Source: Roseburia sp. 1XD42-69 (lineage in GTDB: Bacteria; Bacillota; Clostridia; Lachnospirales; Lachnospiraceae). From it: a stretch of DNA of 42,957 nucleotides. The stretch is from the NCBI RefSeq assembly GCF_003612565.1, contig NZ_RAZG01000031.1, forward strand, positions 1 to 42,957, written 5' to 3'. This document shows, piece by piece, positions 34,988 through 42,957 of this stretch. Positions within the stretch are counted from its first letter, which is position 1, and the number at the start of each line of letters is the position of its first letter. A model generated the notes under the pieces. It was not told the origin of the DNA, searched no databases, and was given only the letters and a program-made list of their open reading frames with translations. The position numbers were made by a program, and so were the translations under genes.

Positions 34988-37522
34988 ATGGATGACAAGA
35001 TTTTTGACCAGATTCATGATGTGGATTTAAAAAAGACAATGGAGACATCCTATATCGACTATGCCATGAGTGTTATCGCTTCCCGTGCACTGCCTGATGT
35101 GAGGGATGGATTAAAACCTGTTCAGAGAAGGGTTTTATTTTCCATGATCGAATTGAATAACGGACCGGATAAACCACATAGAAAATGTGCACGTATCGTA
35201 GGTGATACCATGGGTAAATATCATCCTCACGGTGACAGTTCGATTTATGGTGCACTGGTTAATATGGCACAGGAATGGTCCACCCGTTATCCATTGGTAG
35301 ACGGCCATGGAAATTTTGGTTCGGTAGACGGTGACGGTGCCGCAGCAATGAGGTACACAGAGGCAAGGTTAAGCAAAATCTCTATGGAGATGCTGGCAGA
35401 TATCAATAAAAATACAGTTGATTTTATGCCAAACTTTGATGAGACAGAAAAAGAGCCCACTGTGCTTCCTTCCAGATATCCTAATCTTTTGGTAAATGGA
35501 ACTTCCGGCATTGCCGTGGGGATGGCTACCAATATTCCACCTCACAATTTAAGGGAAGTGATTGATGCTGTTGTAAAAATAATCGACAATCAAATTGAAA
35601 ATGACAGAGAAACAGATTTGGAAGAAATTCTAAAAATAGTAAAAGGCCCTGATTTTCCCACAGGGGGGACGATTCTTGGAACCTCCGGTATTGACCAGGC
35701 TTACCGCACCGGGCGGGGAAAAATAAAGGTCCGGGCAGTGACAGATATGGAGACAATGTCCAATGGAAAGACAAGAATTGTTGTCTCTGAACTTCCATAT
35801 ATGGTAAATAAGGCAAGATTAATTGAGAAAATTGCTGAACTTGTCCGTGACAAGAAAATAGATGGAATTACGGATTTAAGAGATGAATCCAACCGTCAAG
35901 GTATGAGAATTTGTATCGAGCTTCGGCGTGACGCAAATGCTAATGTTATCTTAAATCAGTTGTACAAACATACTCAGCTTCAGGATACTTTTGGGGTTAT
36001 TATGCTCGCCCTTGTGGATAATCAGCCGAAAGTGTTGAATCTCCACCAAATGCTGAACTATTATCTTCTACACCAGAAAGACGTTGTCACCAGAAGGACA
36101 AAGTATGATTTAAACAAAGCGGAAGAGCGTGCACATATTTTACAGGGATTATTAATTGCCCTTGACAATATTGATGAGGTTATTTCTATTATCCGAAGCA
36201 GCAGGAATACGCCGGAGGCAAAAGAACGTTTAATTGAACGTTTCGGCTTTACGGATGTTCAGGCTCAGGCTATCGTGGATATGCGTCTTCGTGCCTTGAC
36301 AGGTTTGGAGCGTGAAAAAATTGAGGCCGAGTATAAAGATTTAATGGAAAAAATTGCGGAGTTAAAAGCAATTTTAGCAGATGAAAAGAAGCTCTTAGGT
36401 GTTATCAAAGAGGAAATAACGTTAATTTCAGATAAGTATGGGGATGACAGAAGGACTTCCATTGGATTTGACGAATATGATATTTCCATGGAGGATTTAA
36501 TTCCAAAGTCCAATACCGTTATCTGTATGACAAAGCTAGGATATATTAAGAGAATGAGTGTGGATAACTTCCGCAGCCAGCACAGGGGCGGAAGAGGTGT
36601 AAAGGGAATGGAAACGATAGAAGATGATTATATCGAAGAACTTCTTATGACCACTACCCACCACTATCTAATGTTTTTTACAAATACCGGAAAAGTTTAC
36701 CGTCTGAAAGCGTATGAGATACCGGAATCTTCAAGAACTGCCAGGGGAACTGCCATTATAAATCTTCTGCAGCTTCAGCCGGGAGAGCAGATTACCGCAA
36801 TGATTCCCATCAGTGAGTATTTAGAGGGAAATTATCTTTTTATGGCTACCAAGAAAGGTATTGTAAAGAAAACCCAAATCGGGGATTATGCCAACGTGAG
36901 AAAAACAGGGCTTACAGCTATTAATCTTCGGGAAGACGATGAGCTGATTGAAGTGAAAAAGACAGATAATACCAAAGATATTGTCCTTGTAACTAAATTT
37001 GGACAATGTATTCGTTTCCATGAGACAGATGTAAGAAGTACAGGACGAAATTCCATGGGGGTTATCGGCATGAACCTTGTAGATGGAGATGAAGTTGTAG
37101 GTATGCAGATGGACAGCCAGGGTGAAGCATTGATGATAGTGTCCCAGAAAGGCCTTGGAAAGTGTACTCTGTTAGAAGAATTTACACCGCAAAACCGGGG
37201 CGGAAAAGGAATCAAGTGTTATAAGATTACAGAGAAAACCGGAAATATTGTAGGGGTAAAATCAGTAAATCAGGACAATGAAGTTATGCTGATCACTACA
37301 GAAGGTATAATTATCCGTATTCCAGTAAGCGGAACAGCACTGTTAGGACGGGTAACCTCAGGTGTAAAACTAATTAACTTAGATGAAGGTGTCACTGTTG
37401 CAAGTATTGCAAAGGTAAGGGAAGATACCTCTATTATTGATGCAGAGGAAACGGAGCAGGAAGTTTCAGAGGATGAAACAAAGGAACTCACGGAAGAACC
37501 TGAAAAAAATGAAGAAAATTAA
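34988..37522 (+). CDS. gyrA: DNA gyrase subunit A
   Basis: The DNA cleavage-rejoining subunit, 844 residues. The winged-helix domain contains the active-site Y123 in [11 protein letters not shown]. The GyrA box in the C-terminal wrapping domain, [11 protein letters not shown], shows it is gyrase and not topoisomerase IV. The quinolone-determining region reads [12 protein letters not shown]84 is the sensitive-type residue, but the position equal to E. coli D87 is Gly (G88). The tail is a Glu-rich stretch of about 30 residues. It follows gyrB by 16 bases. Confidence 0.98.
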   Translation: MDDKIFDQIHDVDLKKTMETSYIDYAMSVIASRALPDVRDGLKPVQRRVLFSMIELNNGPDKPHRKCARIVGDTMGKYHPHGDSSIYGALVNMAQEWSTRYPLVDGHGNFGSVDGDGAAAMRYTEARLSKISMEMLADINKNTVDFMPNFDETEKEPTVLPSRYPNLLVNGTSGIAVGMATNIPPHNLREVIDAVVKIIDNQIENDRETDLEEILKIVKGPDFPTGGTILGTSGIDQAYRTGRGKIKVRAVTDMETMSNGKTRIVVSELPYMVNKARLIEKIAELVRDKKIDGITDLRDESNRQGMRICIELRRDANANVILNQLYKHTQLQDTFGVIMLALVDNQPKVLNLHQMLNYYLLHQKDVVTRRTKYDLNKAEERAHILQGLLIALDNIDEVISIIRSSRNTPEAKERLIERFGFTDVQAQAIVDMRLRALTGLEREKIEAEYKDLMEKIAELKAILADEKKLLGVIKEEITLISDKYGDDRRTSIGFDEYDISMEDLIPKSNTVICMTKLGYIKRMSVDNFRSQHRGGRGVKGMETIEDDYIEELLMTTTHHYLMFFTNTGKVYRLKAYEIPESSRTARGTAIINLLQLQPGEQITAMIPISEYLEGNYLFMATKKGIVKKTQIGDYANVRKTGLTAINLREDDELIEVKKTDNTKDIVLVTKFGQCIRFHETDVRSTGRNSMGVIGMNLVDGDEVVGMQMDSQGEALMIVSQKGLGKCTLLEEFTPQNRGGKGIKCYKITEKTGNIVGVKSVNQDNEVMLITTEGIIIRIPVSGTALLGRVTSGVKLINLDEGVTVASIAKVREDTSIIDAEETEQEVSEDETKELTEEPEKNEEN

Positions 37523-37533
37523 GAATGTATTAG

Positions 37534-37561
37534 GAAAGGACTTTATTATATAGTCCTTTCT
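37534..37561 (+). terminator. Hairpin after gyrA
   Basis: GGAAAGGACT pairs with AGTCCTTTCTTCC (AAAGGACT/AGTCCTTT perfect, 9-base loop). The following bases are TTTCTT within and after the stem, so it is an imperfect terminator. Confidence 0.5.
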
Positions 37562-37564
37562 TCC

Positions 37565-37615
37565 AGGAACTGCCGTGGAGCCATTGAAGTAATCAATGAC
37601 TTTGCGACAGTTCCT
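37565..37615 (+). other. Structured leader before the CmpB-like gene
   Basis: AGGAACTG (37565-37572) pairs perfectly with CAGTTCCT (37608-37615), enclosing a second perfect stem CATTGA/TCAATG (37582-37587 with 37593-37598). Two 9-10 base internal strands flank the inner stem. It lies 22 bases before the start codon and has no T-run. Confidence 0.45.
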
Positions 37616-37637
37616 TATTATCAACAGGAGATAAATT

Positions 37638-38456
37638 ATGCCTCAGACATTTTATGAAGTTGCGTGGATATTTGTTATCTATGCATTTATTGGATGGTGT
37701 ACAGAAGTTGCCTATGCCGCCACGGAAAAAGGAGTTTTTATTAACAGGGGATTTTTAAATGGACCCTATTGTCCCATTTACGGCTGTGGGGTTTTAATTG
37801 TAGTTACAGTTTTAACGCCATTAAAGAATAATCTGCTTGTATTATTTGCAGGTTCCTTTCTTTTAACTTCCATCTTGGAATTTTTAACAGGGTTTCTCTT
37901 AGAAAAAATATTCAAAAACAAGTGGTGGGATTACTCAGATAAACCTTTTAATATCAAAGGGTATGTGTGTTTAAAGTTTTCCCTTTTGTGGGGGCTTGCC
38001 TGCACTTTTATTATGCTGGTTCTGCATCCTATAATTTATGGATTTATTAAAATGATTCCCAATATTCTGGGAATATTTCTACTGGCAGTCTTTATTTCAT
38101 GCTATGCTGTAGATTTGTTTGTCACTGTCTCTACCATTAACAAATTTAACAGAAGGGTGAAGCTATTAAATGAAATTGCGGCTGAGTTAAAGGTGATATC
38201 CAATGAAATCGGAGAAAATGTGTATGAAAATGTAATGGAAGCTCTTGAACGGAGAGAAAAAATCAGGCAGAATCAAAAAGAGTTCAGCGAGAAATATAAA
38301 AAAGAACAGGAAGAGCTTATGGCAAGATACAAAGAACTGTTTGAACATAGAAATTCCGTATCCAGCCGCCTTATGAAAGCATTCCCGGGAATGAAGTCTA
38401 TAGAACACAATGAGATTTTACAGAAGTTAAAGAATTATAATCAGGAAAGAAAGTAG
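37638..38456 (+). CDS. CmpB-type putative transporter membrane protein
   Basis: A 272-residue integral membrane protein of the family annotated ABC_trans_CmpB. Residues 1-170 hold about five transmembrane helices with the conserved IYAFIGWCTEVAYAA at the N-terminus and NRGFLNGPYCPIYGCG in the first loop. Residues about 175-272 form a charged cytoplasmic coiled coil. Despite the family name there is no ATPase partner gene nearby and no transport substrate can be inferred. CAGGAG precedes the ATG. It stands between gyrA and the fumarase genes on the same strand, and ends 11 bases before the latter. Confidence 0.85.
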   Translation: MPQTFYEVAWIFVIYAFIGWCTEVAYAATEKGVFINRGFLNGPYCPIYGCGVLIVVTVLTPLKNNLLVLFAGSFLLTSILEFLTGFLLEKIFKNKWWDYSDKPFNIKGYVCLKFSLLWGLACTFIMLVLHPIIYGFIKMIPNILGIFLLAVFISCYAVDLFVTVSTINKFNRRVKLLNEIAAELKVISNEIGENVYENVMEALERREKIRQNQKEFSEKYKKEQEELMARYKELFEHRNSVSSRLMKAFPGMKSIEHNEILQKLKNYNQERK

Positions 38457-38467
38457 CAGGGGGTATT

Positions 38468-39310
38468 ATGAGGAAGGTACATACGCAGGAAATTACCAAA
38501 AATATAAAGGAAATGTGCATAGAAGCCAATTATTATCTGTCAAAAGATATGGATTATGCCATGAAACAAGCTTTTGAGACTGAAAAATCTGAAATTGGAA
38601 GAAAAATTTTAAACCAGCTTCAGGATAATCTCAAAATTGCAGATGAAGAAAAAATTCCTATTTGTCAGGATACCGGGATGGCAGTAATCTTTATGGAAAT
38701 AGGACAGCAGGTGTTTTTTGAAGGAGATTTTCTTGAAGATGCCATACAAGAAGGCGTGCGTCAGGGATACAGGGAAGGATTTTTACGAAAATCCGTAGTA
38801 AAAGACCCGATTCAAAGGGAAAATACGAAAGATAATACGCCCGCAGTGATTCATTATTCAATTGTGACCGGAGATAAAGTTAAAATTACCGTGGCACCAA
38901 AAGGTTTTGGAAGTGAAAATATGAGTCGTGTCTTCATGTTGAAACCGGCAGATGGCGTGGAGGGGGTAAAAAACGCAATTTTAACAGCTGTCAAAGACGC
39001 AGGGCCAAATGCCTGTCCTCCTATGGTAGTAGGTGTAGGAATCGGAGGAACCTTTGAAAAGTGTGCTATTCTAGCAAAAAAGGCATTGACCAGGCAAGTC
39101 AATGAACATTCTCACATCCCCTATGTGCGGGAGTTGGAAGAGGAGCTGCTAAAAAAAATAAACGGTCTTGGCATTGGTCCCGGAGGACTGGGAGGAACGA
39201 CTACAGCTCTGGCAGTGAATATCAATACATTTGCCACTCATATTGCAGGGCTTCCGGTGGCAGTAAACATCTGCTGTCATGTAAACCGGCATGTTGTCCG
39301 GGAAATATAA
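38468..39310 (+). CDS. fumA: Class I fumarate hydratase, alpha subunit
   Basis: The 280-residue N-terminal-type subunit of the oxygen-sensitive [4Fe-4S] fumarase found in anaerobes, interconverting fumarate and malate. Cluster-binding cysteines are seen in PICQDTGMAV and in PNACPPMVVG, with a third in FEKCAILAKKAL. GLGIGPGGLGGTTTALAVN marks the substrate region. GGGGG precedes the ATG. The beta subunit gene follows after 33 bases. A tartrate dehydratase alpha subunit (TtdA) is the close alternative. Confidence 0.93.
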   Translation: MRKVHTQEITKNIKEMCIEANYYLSKDMDYAMKQAFETEKSEIGRKILNQLQDNLKIADEEKIPICQDTGMAVIFMEIGQQVFFEGDFLEDAIQEGVRQGYREGFLRKSVVKDPIQRENTKDNTPAVIHYSIVTGDKVKITVAPKGFGSENMSRVFMLKPADGVEGVKNAILTAVKDAGPNACPPMVVGVGIGGTFEKCAILAKKALTRQVNEHSHIPYVRELEEELLKKINGLGIGPGGLGGTTTALAVNINTFATHIAGLPVAVNICCHVNRHVVREI

Positions 39311-39343
39311 AATTTTGGATATGAACAAAAAGGAGAAGTCATT

Positions 39344-39895
39344 GTGGATAAATATATCAATACCCCAATCACAGCAGAGAAAACGGAAGAATTGAAATCA
39401 GGTGATTATGTCTATATTACCGGAACTATTTATGTTGCCAGAGATGCTGCCCATAAACGCATGATAGAAGCATTGGAAAGGGGAGAAAACCTTCCCATTG
39501 ACATAAAAGATTCCACAATTTATTATATGGGGCCTTCCCCGGCAAGGGAAGGGCAGGTCATCGGGTCCGCCGGTCCAACTACCAGCAGCCGCATGGATAA
39601 ATATGCTCCAATCCTCCTGGATTTAGGGGAAAAGGCAATGATTGGAAAAGGAAAGCGCAGCCCAGAAGTTATAGATGCCATCATTCGTAATAAGGCAGTT
39701 TACTTTGCGGCAATTGGGGGCGCAGGAGCATTGCTCTCCAAATGTATCAAAAAATCAGAAATCATATGTTATGAAGATTTGGGAGCAGAGGCAGTTAGAA
39801 AAATAGAAGTAGAAAATTTTCCGGTTATTGTAGTTATTGATAAAAACGGAAATAACCTTTATGAGACAGCGATATTGAAATATTCCAATTATTAA
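39344..39895 (+). CDS. fumB: Class I fumarate hydratase, beta subunit
   Basis: The 183-residue C-terminal-type subunit that completes the class I fumarase active site. The swivelling-domain signature GPSPAREGQVIGSAGPTTSS and the KGKRSPEVIDAI segment are intact. It starts with GTG at 39344, eight bases after AAGGAG. With the alpha subunit it gives a malate-fumarate step, often part of the reductive branch of anaerobic metabolism. A tartrate dehydratase beta subunit is the alternative reading. Confidence 0.92.
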   Translation: MDKYINTPITAEKTEELKSGDYVYITGTIYVARDAAHKRMIEALERGENLPIDIKDSTIYYMGPSPAREGQVIGSAGPTTSSRMDKYAPILLDLGEKAMIGKGKRSPEVIDAIIRNKAVYFAAIGGAGALLSKCIKKSEIICYEDLGAEAVRKIEVENFPVIVVIDKNGNNLYETAILKYSNY

Positions 39896-39946
39896 TCTGC
39901 AAAAAGAATATAAAATAAGGAATATTAATTCTATATATAAAGGGAT

Positions 39947-41412
39947 GTGATAAAAATAAAAATCATGCATACAGGCGTAGATTTATGGGTCAGTATGCAG
40001 ATGGTTTCATCAGTTGTGCCATTGGGAGGCGTACCGGATGTAAGGGCAAAGGAAATTACTTCGAAAATTGTTTTAGAGGATAACGTAGATTCATTTGCAG
40101 ACATTGAAGTAGAGAAAAATATAGAATCATATGAATCGTTAAAGATTGCCGGTATATCAGATGCGCCAATGGAAACAGAATCAATTGATGGAATGAAATA
40201 TAATGAGATTGAAAGACCGTATTCCGGTGAAAATTATACGATTGGGGAAAGTGCCGGTTTATATAGTGAAAGCCGGTATGCATCAGATAATACAAATCCA
40301 AATAACGCATACATAGTAGAGAATGATTCTGTTGTACAAGGGACGATTGGAACAGAAAGTGGAATGAAATGGTATGTATTTTCACTTAGTGAAAAAAGTA
40401 AAATAAGTATTATGTTACAGATGGTAGAATCCTTAGATGCCGATTTGTATATGTTTGCATTAAATGAGCAAACGTATGAATTGGATTTAATTGGAGGGAG
40501 TGCAAACGAAGGTGTAGGTATTTATGAATATTTTAATTGTGTGATGGAAGCAGGCACATATTTCTTTGCAGTAGGAGGATACGAGGGTACAGGAAATTTT
40601 GCCTTTGCATATTACCAGAGTACATCAGATGTATCATATTAGGAAAATGACAGTTTGGAAACTGCAGCTTCAATAGAACTTAGCAACGATATAGAAGGGG
40701 TAATTGACAGTCCTTATGATATTGATTATTATAAATTTACTTTATTGTCTCCTACAATTATTCAATATTCAATTTCATCTGAAAAGGGATATTCTTTAAA
40801 GCTTACAGGAGCGGTTGGAGATAATGCAGCAGTGTATAAAGTAAATTTCAGTAATGGTTCTTATGAGTTTATGCCGGGCACATATTATTTTGCTGTTCAT
40901 TCTGAAAATGGTACATATTCGTCATCCAGTTCCTATACTGTTAATATTAAAAAGATTGGTGGTGTAGCGGATGAAAATATTGTTCCATTTATGGCAATTT
41001 GTGAAGAGGCGTGTGTAGTTTTTCAGACGAATGTCTCCGGCACTAAGTATTATGTAAATGGTAATCCGATTGATATAAGATATGAATACAATTTTTCATC
41101 AAGTAACAACAATGGTTTACAAAATCTTAGCATAACATTGAAAGACAGCGATAAAATTCGTTGTCAGATTTGGAAAGAAGAGACACAGGGTCCTGAAGTG
41201 GTATTTTATCGGGAATCTACAAAACCTTATAGAACTGTAGGATCAAAACCACTGTTGCATCTATTGTTTTAATTGACCCAGATACTGGTAAATTGGTAGA
41301 TATATCGGAGTATAATTATTTTTATCAGCATATAATGGGAGGAAATAGGATAATTTATAACAAGCCATATACAATGTCATTTGGGTACAATTTAAGAGAT
41401 TATATGAATTAG
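39947..41412 (+). pseudogene. Decayed secreted beta-sandwich protein gene
   Basis: One coding region broken twice. An amber TAG at 40640-40642 interrupts a frame that continues open from the next codon (Glu-Asn-Asp-Ser) to 41272, with no ribosome site or ATG after the stop. A second lesion, a lost base near the A-run at 41245-41248, shifts the frame; the -1 frame then continues convincingly (KTTVASIVLIDPDTGKLVD) to a TAG at 41410-41412. The encoded protein had a poor signal-like N-terminus and two beta-rich repeats. Each repeat contains a D/S-YYKF or KWYVFSL strand and an AGTYFFAVGG or PGTYYFAVHS strand, in the style of bacterial pre-peptidase C-terminal (PPC) domains. Role unknown; the original was probably an extracellular protein. 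Confidence 0.8.
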
Positions 41413-41689
41413 GTGCATTTTTATAATTTCATAATGCCAATTAAGCAAAAAAACTCTAATATATGATTAAAGTGTTCATTTTGGTGAATGATTCTGTTAA
41501 ATATGAGTGGTTAGCAACATCATTCATATATCTTTTTGGCGGGAAAACGAAGTGCATTGAACCTAAAATGATAAAGTTTTCACCCGTTAAAAAATGCTTT
41601 GGAATAGTTACAGAATTATAAATCATAGTATGAATGACTAAAATATAGAAATTTTTGTGTGAAATAAAAAAGTATAGGGAGGAGTTAAG

Positions 41690-42439
41690 ATGAAAATCAT
41701 TACAAAAACTAACTTATTTCAGGAACCTAACATTTTTCCAGCAAATGCACAAAACAGAAAATTTTCTGAAAGTTCAGCGTCCCACAAAGGAGGTTATGTA
41801 AGTTTGAATCTCTCACCGGAAGGAATCTGTGCATTCCGCAACCATGCGGCGATGGAAGACCAGGATAGAGTGTTTAATATAGATGTATTGGAAAATATAC
41901 CAGAAAACTATGTTTTCCATCCGTCTGAGGGAATTGCAAATGAATTCCACACGAGATATGTGCAGAAAAATACATACGGAAAAGCAAGCGGATCCCTTGA
42001 GGAGCAGTTTTCAAGAAATCTTCTGTCTGTATACGCACAAATGTACGATGAGATCAAACAGGGATATAAGGATGGAACAAGGGAAAAGTGGGTTTTGGAA
42101 GATATACATAATGCTTCGTCAAAAGATGCATACCGCCTTGTAACAGAGGAAGAAGAACTGGCCGCCCTGGATGAAACCTTTGATTATTACAGTTACGTGA
42201 CAGATGGATATGTAAATTATGGCATACAGATGGGGATAGATGCGCGGCGGGCGATAGCGCACACATGGGGAGAAGAAAGCACTGTATCTGAAGCTGAGGA
42301 AAAACAGGCCGGAAAAGACCGTACACAGCAAATAATGCAAAAATTGCAGAAAATCAGGGACAATATGAAAATTCAATATATCAATAACGGCAGGAACAGC
42401 ATGAACATGATTTTTATGCATTTTGTGAAAATGGTTTAA
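41690..42439 (+). CDS. Unknown protein, 3' end probably frameshifted
   Basis: A 249-residue soluble protein that I do not recognise. Its Ser/Asn-rich N-terminus contains YVSLNLSPEGICAFR, the middle has a helical YAQMYDEIKQGYKDGTREKW, and the C-terminal half is charged and helical. GGGAGGAG six bases before the ATG is a strong ribosome site. The last 12 residues (MNMIFMHFVKMV) look unnatural. From 42388 the +2 frame is open and reads HDFYAFCENGLKGYSGVLYP and onward to a TAA at 42511-42513. A one- or two-base indel near 42388-42405 would fuse the two. The 277 bases between this gene and the preceding pseudogene show nothing I can identify. Confidence 0.7.
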   Translation: MKIITKTNLFQEPNIFPANAQNRKFSESSASHKGGYVSLNLSPEGICAFRNHAAMEDQDRVFNIDVLENIPENYVFHPSEGIANEFHTRYVQKNTYGKASGSLEEQFSRNLLSVYAQMYDEIKQGYKDGTREKWVLEDIHNASSKDAYRLVTEEEELAALDETFDYYSYVTDGYVNYGIQMGIDARRAIAHTWGEESTVSEAEEKQAGKDRTQQIMQKLQKIRDNMKIQYINNGRNSMNMIFMHFVKMV

Positions 42440-42672
42440 AAGGATATTCAGGCGTTTTATATCCCAGGATAATGGGCAGGGCAAAATGGGAAAGAGTGCG
42501 GAAGAACGTTTAAGTTTAGTATGTAGGGCAGTTATGCTTGGGATAATATTATGCAAACAGGATTGAGAGAATTTTATTTCAAGATCTGGGACACTAAAAA
42601 GCCTGATTTTGATTGTGCAATTTTGCGATTGCTTTAAAATGTAAAAAAAAAAGAAAAAATTTAAAAAATATA

Positions 42673-42701
42673 TTGACAAACTGTTTTCTTTTTAGTATTA
42701 T
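42673..42701 (+). promoter_or_regulatory. Sigma-A promoter for tRNA-Ser
   Basis: TTGACA (42673-42678) and TATTAT (42696-42701) with a 17-base spacer, 50 bases before the tRNA. The DNA between the unknown gene and this promoter holds only the shifted-frame tail and AT-rich sequence. Confidence 0.8.
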
Positions 42702-42751
42702 ATAATATGCGTCACGGCGCAAGAAAATTTCATATTTTGTGATATAACTTT

Positions 42752-42839
42752 GGAGAAGTACTCAAGTGGCCGAAGAGGTGCCCCTGCTAAGGGTATAGGT
42801 CGGGTAACCGGCGCGAGGGTTCAAATCCCTCCTTCTCCG
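42752..42839 (+). tRNA. tRNA-Ser (anticodon GCU)
   Basis: An 88-base type II tRNA with a long variable arm. The acceptor stem is GGAGAAG/CTTCTCC, the anticodon loop CTGCTAA gives GCU (AGC/AGU codons), the variable arm is GTCGGGTAACCGGC, and the T arm carries GGTTCAAATCC. CCA is not encoded. Confidence 0.95.
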
Positions 42840-42876
42840 CTATATTAAAAAAATATGAAAAAAATAAAAAAAGTTG

Positions 42877-42957
42877 TTGACAGACAGCGAAAGATGTGAT
42901 AATCTATTAAAGCTGTCGCAGAAAACAACAGCAGAGAACCTTGATAACTGAACAGTG
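42877..42957 (+). promoter_or_regulatory. Probable rRNA operon promoter and leader
   Basis: TTGACA (42877-42882) and TAATCT (42900-42905) are 17 bases apart. The sequence after it ends AGAACCTTGATAACTGAACA, the leader element commonly seen just before 16S rRNA in clostridia. The 16S gene itself would begin beyond the window. Confidence 0.65.

Noticed and set aside
40655-41272. Treating the segment after the amber stop as an independent gene
   Set aside because: It is in the same frame as the upstream segment, starts only at a TTG without ribosome site, and its sequence continues the domain pattern; a broken single gene explains it better.
42551-42637. A 28-codon frame (MQTGLREFYFKIW) before tRNA-Ser
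   Set aside because: No ribosome site, very short, and no partner sequence; probably chance or debris of the damaged region.

Overview
This window is the replication-origin region of a low-GC Firmicute, almost certainly a member of the Lachnospiraceae (Clostridia). The evidence is the gene order rpmH-oriC-dnaA-dnaN-S4-recF-gyrB-gyrA on one side and rnpA-yidD-yidC-jag-mnmE-mnmG-rsmG-...-parA-parB-DUF4446 on the other. Further support comes from two perfect parS sites of the Bacillus type, a DUF3881 gene, a class I two-subunit fumarase and a CmpB-type permease. No 16S sequence is present, so I do not name a genus. The assignments rest on reading the sequence; no database was searched.

Layout. 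The origin lies at about 28.82-29.07 kb, with DnaA boxes and AT-rich DNA between rpmH and dnaA, plus a further DnaA box in the dnaN leader. Right of it nearly everything runs on the plus strand: dnaA, dnaN, S4 protein, recF, gyrB, gyrA, a CmpB-like membrane protein, fumarase alpha and beta. These are followed by a decayed secreted-protein gene, an unknown gene with a probable 3' frameshift, tRNA-Ser(GCU), and what looks like the promoter and leader of an rRNA operon at the right edge. Left of the origin most genes run on the minus strand: rpmH, rnpA, yidD, yidC, jag, then mnmE, mnmG, rsmG, two secreted Ig/fibronectin-like proteins (one with leucine-rich repeats), a DegS/DegU-like two-component pair, and the operon parA-parB-DUF4446-HD-GYP-DUF3881. 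Most genes are therefore co-oriented with replication. The exceptions on the left arm (an unknown gene at the left end, trmB, pepT, an alpha/beta-hydrolase-like gene) are single-gene units.

The most unusual accessory block is the three-gene minus-strand operon at 7.45-11.85 kb: a stand-alone HPt phosphotransfer protein, a 769-residue protein with a CRP-like N-terminal barrel that lacks the usual cyclic-nucleotide pocket, and a two-TM coiled-coil protein. The coiled-coil protein carries a recently expanded 15-residue acidic repeat and four C-terminal motifs resembling the FliM/FliN CheY-binding peptide. I infer a membrane-associated phosphorelay platform; the biochemistry is unproven.

The left end holds housekeeping and metabolic genes: a penicillin-binding D,D-carboxypeptidase, TrmB, a HAD phosphatase, tRNA-Lys(CUU), peptidase T, and a GC-rich family 43 glycosidase that looks horizontally acquired. 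Between the glycosidase and the coiled-coil gene is a structured, gene-poor stretch. It holds a possible 28-residue hydrophobic peptide whose start codon sits in a perfect inverted repeat.
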